Below are positions 23,599 through 33,700 of a stretch of 64,000 nt of DNA, one piece after another. Source of the DNA: Amoebophrya sp. A120 (taxonomy: Eukaryota > Sar > Dinophyceae > Syndiniales > Amoebophryaceae). Positions within the stretch are counted from its first letter, which is position 1, and each line of letters starts with the position of its first letter. The notes beneath the pieces are model-generated. The model searched no databases. It was not told where the DNA came from and was given only the letters and a program-made list of their open reading frames with translations. Location: the NCBI GenBank assembly GCA_905178155.1, contig CAJINV010000010.1:191247-255246 (forward strand). The letters are read 5' to 3'. Both the position numbers and the translations under genes were made by a program.

Positions 23599-26245
23599 CT
23601 TGTTGATTTGATTTTGCGATATCAACTATGTGCGCTTATTGCTTGTGCAGGCCAATGCAAAAAGCAAAGCCACTGCCGCCAGGGGGGCAGTGTGAGTGTC
23701 TTTCCTGGTGGGTCTGCGCAGTAAGTATGACCGCGCGCTTATCGTGTTTAATTGTATACATTGTCTGCCGACCCGGACGCAAGGCACAACAGGGGAGGAA
23801 GAGAAAGTGAAAGCTCAGGAACCCTGAGCCTGACGCAACAGGTTGCTGCGAACTTCTCTCTCCAGCATCTGTGCTGACGTTGCCTGCTCGCGCGATACTA
23901 TGACGCAGTATGCCGGCCCGCGCGCGAAAACATATATCGCTAGGAGAAGCGATAGAGATCATAGCGCGTTGAGTCTGATTCACCGACAAGCCGTTCCAAA
24001 ATCTGGTCCCCGTCAGACAGCAAAAATTGCCGAGATCGTGACAACTCATCGAGCAACAGTTCCAAAGCGGGCACTCCATCGCCCCGGAGTGTTGCAAACG
24101 CCCACTGCATGCGCGTCGACGCTGCTGGCTCAAGCACAAATATCTGACTGCCACGAAAGATTTACAAGGACGACACAGGGAAGCAAGGGCGGCGGAACAC
24201 GCCACGGACTCTCTCCCTACCTTGCTGAAACGCCGTAGCGCGTCGCTTTGCGATCGAACACTCGCCCGAGGCTGCAATGAGTCGCAGGGCAGGCTGGCCA
24301 CGACAACCAACACCCCCGACAATGCGGGGGACCCACGCGCGCTTTACTTGGCAGGCTGCGTGGAAATAGGCGGAACACCCCGCCAGTCCGCGCGCCGAAC
24401 AAAACAAGGGGCCAAACTCACCGCCAATCAGGTGAAGTAGCTTGGCGGCCGCTGAAAGTCGGGCGCCCAACGAACACGCAGAGCCCATACAATGCACCGT
24501 CCCAAAAATGGGCCGCCCGGGCGGCCGGGCAACCGCCGCGCGCCTGCATGCTGAGGCGCCGGCGCCTCCCGGGCAGCGTGCGCGCACGGGCGCCAGACGA
24601 AAGGGGCAACAAGCCGGGGACCCGCCCCCCCCGGCGAAGGGAAGGAGAACGAAAAAAAGGCCGAGAAGCCCCAAGGGCCTCCAGGGCAGGCAGAAAAACA
24701 CGCGCGCGATCGCTCGGACGGAAAGAGGGCCGGCGGCCGTCCGTGTGCCCTTTCTTTGTCGTGCGCCCAGTCGATCGATCCAGCTCCAACTCGCAATCTT
24801 CCGCCGACTTTCTTGCCGAAGGGGCTCGGCCCGTTTCGCCGGACGTTCGGGATTTTTCCTCAGCGGGGGCGCAAAACCACGCTGCCCCGGGCGCGCCGGG
24901 CCGCTACAGATACGGCGCGCCAAGCAGCGCACCGCGCGCCCGCACGCGCGGCGGGCGCAATGCGCCGGCGGGCCCGGCCCGCCGAAGGAGCGAGACGCCA
25001 CAGCGCCGGACGCCCGTCATTGTATGTCGCGCCCCTCGGATCCGCAACAGGCAGGGGATGCCTGTACGTTCTCCACCGGCTCGGTGTCGCTTTGCCACAT
25101 TTCGGGGCAGTACGCGTCCGAAGAAAATATCGCCGCCGGTGGTTTCGTGCTGTGCTCTCGATCTGACTGACCCCGGCCCTTGGCCGACCGCGCGCCTAAT
25201 GCGTCCGTGCGTGTCCACACCGGTCCCGGCTCACTGTGCCCCTTCGCCGGCTTCCTGTCTTTGCTGCAACAAAAAAGCGCCATGCTGGCGCGGCGCGCGA
25301 CCCCCCTGAAACCGGAGCAGGGGCCGGGGGGTGGGGGGTGCCCCGAGCGATTCCCGGGCCGAAGCTGCAACATGGGCAGAGGGGCGCCGACCGCCAGCCG
25401 CCGGCGGCCGAGTTCCAACGCGGCGCCCCATCGAACTACCTGGCACGGCGCCGCCGAGTTTTACATCGCGCCTGGCTGCCACGAGCTCGGGCGGCCTCCG
25501 CGGCTGCCTCTTGGATGACACTAGCGAAGCCAGCCGCCCCATAGAGACTTAAGGCACAAGAGGCCCGCGCGCGGCCTCTTTCGCAGGCCTCTTTCACACC
25601 AGTCGGCAGCTTCCGCGCGCTGCGCTGGTAGACCAATGATAACTACAAAGCCACCTCGGCGGCCACTCCCAGGGTGCAAAGCGAACAAAGTAACGCCGGG
25701 CGTCTGTCAGCCACGAGACTAGCACCAAGGCGCCGTTGTCTAAAAGCATTGCGCACTGCTAGTTTGTTCCTGTATGTTGGTGTACATCTGTTGTGCTTTT
25801 GCTTTAGTGTACAAGACGAAGACATTTCTGATACAGGTAGTACAGCATGCTGTTACTGTTTCTTCTACTCGTTGTATTTATAATATTTTTACTGTTCTTT
25901 CACTTTCCTTGACTTCCTCGTTTGACGAGGGAGTGTCGCTAGATTTTGCAAAGCATTTTGAAAAACAAAAAATAAACTAGAGACATTACCACACTTCTCA
26001 CGACGACTGAGAAGATTGCCCAAATCAATCACGAGTATAATCAGCATGCATTTAGTTCGGACTAAGCTCGAAACTAGGAATGAGATGCGCTGTATTCTAC
26101 TTCTCAACTTCCTTGTGGTTTTCTTCAAAAAAATGTAAATATCACGTTTTCTTGTAATCTCTTCTATATGCACAGTGCCTCTGTCTTTCTTCGCTACTCC
26201 ACCCCTTTTGCTTTTCCCCACCAAATAGCATCATCCTTCGTTGCT
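23599..26245. other. Intergenic region with a GC-rich island (about 24150-25660)
   Basis: This lies between the ATCase start and the next gene's stop. The 1.5-kb island is rich in GGGCCGCCCGGGCGGCC-like blocks and gives Arg/Pro/Ala-rich open frames (up to 279 codons) on both strands, without domains. From 25700 to 26245 it is AT-rich. I see no RNA gene. Confidence 0.65.
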
Positions 26246-28476
26246 CTACCGCGTCGGCAAGTTAACATCCGCGCTCTTGTCCTCGTTGTTGAACATTAAC
26301 CTGACTCCCCCCGGTCCCAACTCCACTCCAAACGGCGTATGAAATGCAAAAGCATCGTACTAGTAGAAATCGCATTACAAATTTTCCCAGCATTAGAAAA
26401 AGAATTTGTAATGCGGATTTGCCTTAATCAAAAGATTTGTAATGCACGACTGCGATTACTACGAGTACGATACTTTTGCACAGAATACGGCGGCAATCCC
26501 AGCAACTGCCGGACCGTATCCCGGATCGCCACTCCCGCCCCGTTGTACGCACTCGCCTGCATCTCCATGGACTCGACCACAAACGCGCTCGCCGTTACGC
26601 ACTGGTCGTTCACGTCGTCAAACTCGCAGTGCGCCCAGAGGTTACAGTACGTGTCCACAAACTTCGTCCCATCTGGGTTTGCTTCCGGGGCGGAGTTGCA
26701 GGAGTCCAGCTTCGGTCGGCACTGGGCGGCTATCAAATGCAAAAATGTCTGGGTCAGGAAAAGTGTAGACTTGTCATGCAAATTTTCCATGACCCTTGAG
26801 GTCTGCAGTGCGGGATTCGGCATGACAGACTCTGTGAAGTCTCTGCCATGCCTATCCTGCATGAAAAACTCCCTTCCAACTTGGTCAAAAGTGTACAGCT
26901 TTTGGCACTCATGCAACACAGATTTTTGCATGCTTCAGATTTACCATGACGAGTTGCAATCTTCCAGACCCAGACATTTTTGCAATACATAGCGGTTTCC
27001 AGATCAAACTCACACGCGTTCGGCCCGCCCTTGTAGCGGAGCGCCGCGAGGCAGGACTGCTCGGACCGGTGGAAGAACGCGAGCGTGCCGTTGTGGTGCC
27101 GTAACAAATCCCCTTCGCAAAACTGGGAATTATTCGGCATGTCCTCCCGCGGGACCCACCCTTCAAACGCCATTTTGTCTGCCTCGTATTGGGGAACCTG
27201 CGAAGCGAGGGTAACAGTTTTGCTGTCAACGTTGGGTGAAGTGGAGGATTGAGCGGCAGTTGTGGTGGTTAGGGATCCTGAAGAAGTCGTTGTTGCTGCT
27301 CCCGTACTACTTGTTCCTGGTGCTTGCCTCGCTAATCTTCCCCTCCTCTTCTGCATCTTCCTCATTTTGTCATTTTTCAACAGGATCAAGGACTCGTGCA
27401 CCATGTCCGCGATTTCGTCGTTCCCCTCCACGCCTAATGCTCGGAGTTTCTCGTTGACAGAAGCCGCGTTATCCTCTTCTTCTATGTCGAAATCCACCTT
27501 TGCTTTTCGTTGGAGATTTTTCAAAAACTCGCTCCTCGTCTGCTCCCTCCTCTCCAACTGGATGAGTTGCTGTTGATGAAGTTCTATCCTATGCAAAAGT
27601 ATCGCACTCGTAGTAGTCTCAGTCATGCATTACAAGTCGGTATTCCAAGCTAAACCAGCACGACAAATTTCGCTTGTCATACTTAATGCGATTTTTACAT
27701 ACTAGTACGATGCTTTTCTTGCAATGCACAAGTTCCTGGGGCAGTGGGAGAAACGTTCTCTCCTTGTGTGCCTGCTTCATATCAAATGCAAAAATGTCTG
27801 GGTCTGGAAGAATACAAACTTGTGATGCGCTTGCGCATTTCAGCACACAGAAAAATAAAAATCTCTGATGCATAGGTAGCAAAAGCTGCCCACTTGCACT
27901 TTCTGTCACCAAAGTGGGGGATTTGTCATGCGGATTCGGCATTGCGGAAGCTTTTCGAAACCTGTGATGCTAGAGCTTCCATGCCAGACCTTCTGTGTAA
28001 TGCAAAAACAGCATGACTCTTCCAGACCCAGACATTTTTAAGTACATTTGATACTTCTCCTTCTGCAGTAAAATCATCCCCTCCGGACCTGTGTGTTTTT
28101 GATCCACGGTGTAGTCGAAGGTCGGGTGGAGGTTGAGAAGCTCGGATTCTTCGGGAAAAGAGACGGCGATGGAGGACTGTTGGGCCGCTTTATTGTGGGA
28201 GAAAATATGCCGGAACTTTTTGGTCAGAGAAGTAGGCAACCCCTGCTTGTGAAACAGTGGTCCTTCCGAAACCGCTCGGATGACGGCTTTGCCGGAGACG
28301 AGGGTGGAGGGGGAGGGGGAAGTGGTCCAGAAGAGGTTTAATACGCCGAGGAAGAGTGGCATTCCTAGTACTGCTGTGCCACCACAGGTTCCAAGAGGCA
28401 TATCGCCAGCTGCTGATACTGCTAACGCGCCGGCATGTGGCCTCGGAAGGCGGCCACGCCGTCCCCGGCGCTTCAT
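26246..28476 (-). CDS. Secreted or anchored protein of unknown function with C-terminal cysteines
   Basis: Exons 28054-28476, 27731-27779, 26992-27584, 26488-26730 and 26246-26337 join to 1380 nt (459 residues) once four introners and one 5-nt repeat each are removed. The start is the ATG at 28476 (MKRRGRRGRL). Early on, G-T-A-V-L-G-M-P-L-F-L-G-V-L-N-L-F-W could be a signal or anchor helix. The middle is charged and likely coiled (RIELHQQQLIQLERREQ), followed by a Ser/Thr-rich linker. The C-terminal third has spaced cysteines (FCEGDL, SCLAAL, NACEFD, QCRPKLDSC, YCNLWAHC, DQC). I do not recognise it. All its introns are introners of families A and C. Confidence 0.65.
26338..26487. mobile_element. 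Introner element, family A (150 bp)
   Basis: It starts TATGAAATGCAAAAGCATCG and ends CGATACTTTTGCACAGAATA, flanked by the perfect 5-bp repeat CGGCG, in the unknown-function gene. Confidence 0.9.
26731..26991. mobile_element. Introner element, family C (261 bp)
   Basis: It starts TATCAAATGCAAAAATGTCT and ends CCAGACATTTTTGCAATACATA. Flanks GCGGC and GCGGT match at 4 of 5. Confidence 0.9.
27585..27730. mobile_element. Introner element, family A (146 bp)
   Basis: It starts TATCCTATGCAAAAGTATCG and ends GATGCTTTTCTTGCAATGCACA, flanked by the perfect 5-bp repeat AGTTC. Confidence 0.9.
27780..28053. mobile_element. Introner element, family C (274 bp)
   Basis: It starts TATCAAATGCAAAAATGTCT and ends in CATTTGATA with a short insertion in the TIR. 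Flanks CTTCA and CTTCT match at 4 of 5. Confidence 0.9.
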
Positions 28477-30785
28477 CGTTTGCTTTGCCAAGTCAGCCTA
28501 CGTCGAATGAAATCGATGGATGAACAAGAAAATGGGAAGTTCAAATCAGCAACTGACTCAGTTGCTGAGCTCACGCGCCTACTTCGCTTCTCGCGCAAGG
28601 ACATGCACTCACAAGACGACAGCTTAATTCTCTCGTGCTTATGATCCAGACAAACACTAAGCGCGTTGCAACATCGTGTTGCTCTGACATACATCATGGT
28701 CCACCACAACAAAGAAAAGGAAGGAACACTAAACGGAGGCCAGGCGTGGGCGCTTGTAAAAGGATCAAAGGCGCCACTGCAGCATGACGCTCAAGAACTG
28801 TTGGCGGCGCGCTGCGAAGATCGCCCGGGCAGCCGTTGCGCCGCGGCTACCTCTGAAAACGTACTGCAAGTCCGCGCGGAGACCAGACCCTGCCTCCCAC
28901 CCGGCCGCCCTGGGCCTGCAGGGGCGGGGCCCATCGATCCGGGGCGGCCCGGGGGAAGCGGCGCGGCCGGCGGGCTGCCCTGCGAGGACGGAAGGTGGCC
29001 CGCCAACAGGTTTCGAGACTTCGCAGAGGGGGGCAACAATAAGGCACCAGCGCAAACACCGCCCCCCCCTTGGGGCCCTGGGTTGCTGCTTATCCGCCCG
29101 CCGGGGCGCGCCGTCTCGCTTACGCGGGGCGCCTACGCCGGCAGGCGCCACAGAGGGGCGGAGGGGGCAAACAAAATAAAGGGCGCCGGGCGGCCGCTCT
29201 GTCTTCAGCCGGTACATGTGTCCGAATGCTAGGCGGCGCGCGCCGCCTCCGGCAGGTGTTGGTCGGTAGCGTTATGCAATCTCGAACGTGATCTCCGACG
29301 TGGGGCGCCCGACCGGCATCGGCCAGAGCTGGAGCCGGCGGCGCGCAAACTTTCTCGGCCGGCTGGGGATCATGTCTCAGGGCCCGCCATCCGAAACAAA
29401 ACCTGGGCCGGTCGTCCCACGGTCGACGCTAGCCCCAACTGTGTTCGACACGCGGAAACTACAGATAGGCCTGCCTCAAGAGAACGCGGGGGCATGGCTC
29501 TCCAACATTTTACTCCTCCACAGAGGGCAAGAGGCTGCCGCATCTTCTTCAAAGCCAAAGATTAGACAGAGGCTGCCTCTAATGAAGAGTATCTCGGTTG
29601 TCATCTCAACAAAACAAGCAATCCCAGAAGATCATCTCGTCACAGAGCAACAAGTAAGTAACAAGCCACTTGTTGTTCTCGGTCACACCAGGATGAGGAT
29701 CTCTCGCTTCTCATTCTCTCTAGTGATTAGGTGGGTGATGTTGCTAGGATTTGCTTCACTCTTGAACTTCAACTTGAATGTGTCCTCTCCTGCTACTTGT
29801 ATCCAAACACAACAAGAAGAGAGTGGTGCATGCTAGCGATAGCGTCCGCTACACCTCCGCAACGTGTGGCAGTTTAGAGCAGCAATAGCTGTAGCTCCGT
29901 CTTCCATCCATATTTTTGTTGCTCAGCACGAGCAGCACTCAGTAGTGTACAGTTCGCTATTTAGCCAATACGTGAGTACAGTTTTTTCTCAGCATGCTTT
30001 CTAATCACATTGTTCTGTTCTTTTCGCTCTCACATTCTTGCGAAAAGATATATTCATTTCAGTTGGTACAATGGACAAAATTGGTCTAGGAGGACCTCTT
30101 TCAATTGGGGTTGTTCGTCGTGTTCCTACTTGCGCTTAGATTCATCCACTACTGAGACCCTCCAGTGGGTAAGCGCAAATTTTACGTCTAGATCCTAGCA
30201 TACAGTTGCAAGATAGCAAAAGATAATTTTTTCTCGTTGTTAAAGGATAAGAAAACAAGAAGCCATTGAACAAGATAAAAGATGTAAAACAGATGTAAAG
30301 CAAGTTGTTGTGACACACAGTAACAGTATGGAGAAAGTAACTTTTGGCGGTCCGGTCCTACATGTGAGTCCATCAGAATGACAGGAAGCTCACAGCTACT
30401 AGACCCCGTGTCGCATATATTTTAATTTTAATTCTTCGTGACAGACGTTTAGATAAATTCGAATTGTGATAAAGTTGTAAGCAAAGTTAAAGTTAAACCA
30501 TAAACCAGTTTAAAAGTTTTGTTGAGTGCATAGCTGCACCTGTGCTTGTGCACGGTGTCTGCGGATGACTCTAAAGTCTGCCAGAAACAGACACGTGTGT
30601 TGTCGGCTTTTTTGTCTTTCTCAATTGTCCTGGAGGAGAAATGCTGAGAGCAGTCCAAGAATCTAATCTCAGGCCGTGTATTAAATGAGTTGTGCGCTGC
30701 TCGCCTTTTTGGAGGTGGAAGAAGTTGAATTATTCGCTTGTCGCACTCCATCAGCACTATTGGTGCCAACTACATCAGTTCATCT
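28477..30785. other. Intergenic region with a GC-rich island (about 28740-29480)
   Basis: It holds a smaller GC-rich island followed by AT-rich sequence to the next gene's stop. Open frames in the island overlap each other and are low in complexity. No gene called. Confidence 0.65.
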
Positions 30786-33700
30786 TCACTTCTTCTTTTT
30801 CTTCTTCACGGCGTCCTTCTTCTTCTCGCCGGACGTCGGTTCCGAGGGTTATCCTCTGCAAAAAACCGCCACAACTACTCCTTGACATGATGTTGAATTT
30901 GCAATGCGGTTTTGATCACAAGAACGGCAGCTCTTACATCATCTCTCGCTCAGTGGAAACACGCAGCTAAGCCTTCAATCATGTACAACCATGCGCAAGC
31001 GCATCACAAATTCATGCTTCGTCATGTTAGAGCAGAATCTGTGCGCCGGTTTTTTACAAGTCCGATAACCCATCATCAGTGGATTTTTTCGAGTCATCTT
31101 CCGATTCTTCGCTGCCGGCGGGTCCGGCGAGCACGTTCACTTTTTTTTTCTTCCCGTCCTTTTCGGGTGCCCGTTTCCGCCCAGTGGGGGTCACAGACCG
31201 GTCCTTGGTCTTCGCTTTATCCGCGTTCCCGAGGATATCCACTTTGCCCTTCTTCCCGGCTTTCTTGACGGCGGCCTTGTCCGCAGTGCTGTCCGGCTGG
31301 TTGGAATCATCCGAGGTGTTAGCCGATCCCGGGTATGGATGGAAAAAGCATAAGCATTGCGCGGGCATATTAGACAGCATGATCATGTCTTCATGAAGAT
31401 TCATCAACGCGGACGCAGTATGAAAAAAACAATACACATACTAACTGTAGTAGCTCTATCTCCATGGGTGCGGTATCAAAATTCCAATATTGATTGAGAA
31501 GTTTGTCATGCGTGTTGCTGTTGTCCTACACGGTGCTTGTTTTCCCTTCAATACCGCTTCGTCCTTCTTCTTCTTGTCCTTTTTCCCCTTGTCCTTCGCC
31601 TTGTCGTCTTTCTTTTTCTCTCCTTTCTTCGCCGGCTTTTTCTTCGCCGCACCCGACTCCGGTTGTGACAGTGCACAACTCCCCCTGCTCCCCAGAATTT
31701 GTCATGCAAAATCGCAATCCTTCCAGTCGCTCCCACGTGGCACTGTTTGCATGACAAATTTCGGAAGAACCCTAAACAGTTGTACTACAGCAAGTGCATA
31801 AAAAAATTGTCATGCGCAGGCTCCAGGGTCGCTGGCGGTTGTATTGCCGCTCATGCAATACAAATGAGGGGGAGGGCGGGGAGTTGTGCACTGTCATACC
31901 GGTTGTGAATGGGGTTTCCCGTCGCTGTCGTCGTCCTGCACTGTGTAGCGGTCTCGCGAATCCAACGCGTTCATGACGATCATGGTGTCGCTATCCTGAG
32001 TAAAACCGCCCCTACACCAGACGAGTCAAAATGGGAAATCTGCTAGACAAATCGACCAGCTTTGGTTGTTTCGCATGACAAGTTCGTCCTCGTAGTGCAG
32101 TCCTGTTAGTTCAGCTAGTTCAGCAGCATCGCAGATCTATCATATCATGCTATTTCTCGCATCACAGATCGATCCCAAAACACGACTAGAGAAATCTTCT
32201 CATGGGGTTTCGCACGAGAAACTTTTTTGGCATGCAGATTTGCATGACAACTCTGGGGTGGGGATGTTTTTCCTCAGAATAGTCGTCGGGTTTCATGCTA
32301 TCGGAGACCGGGTGGGCCGCGGACGAATCGCGTTTCAACTCCGCAAGGTCCGCTATGGGGGAATTCGACTGCACGGAAGACGGCGCGGAGCTGGGTGCGC
32401 TGCCGGGAGAACCGGGCTGCTTGTTCGAACCGAGTTTCGAGCCGAGTTTAGATCCGATTTTGGACTGCGACTGCACTTGTTGTCCTTTGTAGGAGGCCAT
32501 GGCCTTACTCGTCGGGCTGTACTCGCTTTGCTCGCTGGCTTCGGACCCGTCTGTGCCAACACCGGACTTGGCGCTCGCCAGGTCTATCCCCGTAACTTCC
32601 TTTACGGCCCTACTCGGGATGGGTGTGGAGCTGGGCATGCCCGCGCTATGGATGGACACTCATCCGTTGCGGTACCATCGCGAGTTCGATCATGATCGGA
32701 AAATGGGCTCGTTCAATAGTGCCGGGAGCCGCGCGCAATCACGATGCCACAGCCACCGACATCGAGCTAGATCCGTGGGGGCGACACATGGCGCCGAATG
32801 GTTTCGCACACCGGGCGAGTAAGTCCGACGCCGCCGGACCGGCCCCACAAGCCCAGGCAATTTGCAATGCGGGCTGGCTGTTGCGTCTAACTAATCGCAC
32901 CTGGGTGGGGTGGGCACACGGCCACGCAAGCTAGGCGCAAACCCCAAACGCTGCGCCCCCAATCTCAAAACTAGCTACCAGAACCAGCGAAGCCACCACC
33001 ACAGGCACACCCATGGAGACTGCCCATTGCCGCATCGCAGGCAAGGGGCCGACTACACCTACGCCGCGCGGTGCTGCTGCAACGCCCACGCCGCTGCGAA
33101 GCTGCACGCGTGGCCAACGCAACAGCTCCGGCGCCCTCGGCCCCGTTCGAGCATGCTGCCCGTGTGTGGAGAGCGCGGGCAGCCGGCGCAAGGCACAGAA
33201 AAAGGCAGGCGGGCGCTGCGCCCCTGTGTGTGGTCTGCCGCTGGCTGGATGCGGCCGGCCTGGCAAGCCGCTGCGGTGGCAGCCCGATTCATGGCGCGGA
33301 CTGCTCGTCGCGCGGGCATGGGCCTGCGGGATAAAGGGGGGGCGGCAAAATGGCTGTAGTCCCGCCCCCTTCCGGCGATGGAGGGCGGGCTCTGCGGCGC
33401 TGGCTGAGCGTTGGTCGGCGCTAGGCACGGCCGCCAGGCACGCATGACGAAGATCCCCAGCCCCAGGCGCAGACTGCGCGGTGAGTGCAGGCCCGCCATT
33501 TTGCGCAGCTGGTCACTGCGCGGCCTCCTGGCAAATATTGCGGCGCGCCACCGCCAGAGGACCCTCTCCAGAGAAAGCGAGGCAATCGGGTCCGGCGGGT
33601 TTTTCCTCGCCACATTTCGCGATCTGATCGGAGAAACAGCTGCTGCGCAGGTGTTTCTCCGAAGAAACACCTGCACAGCAGCTGTTTCTCCGCTCTGATC

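Noticed and set aside
23636-24322. 228-codon minus-strand open frame upstream of the ATCase gene
   Set aside because: Cys/Ser-rich with no motif, and overlaps a plus-strand frame of similar quality; probably chance.
24162-25309. Open frames of 242-279 codons in the third GC island
   Set aside because: Overlapping frames on both strands with low-complexity products; nothing conserved to see.
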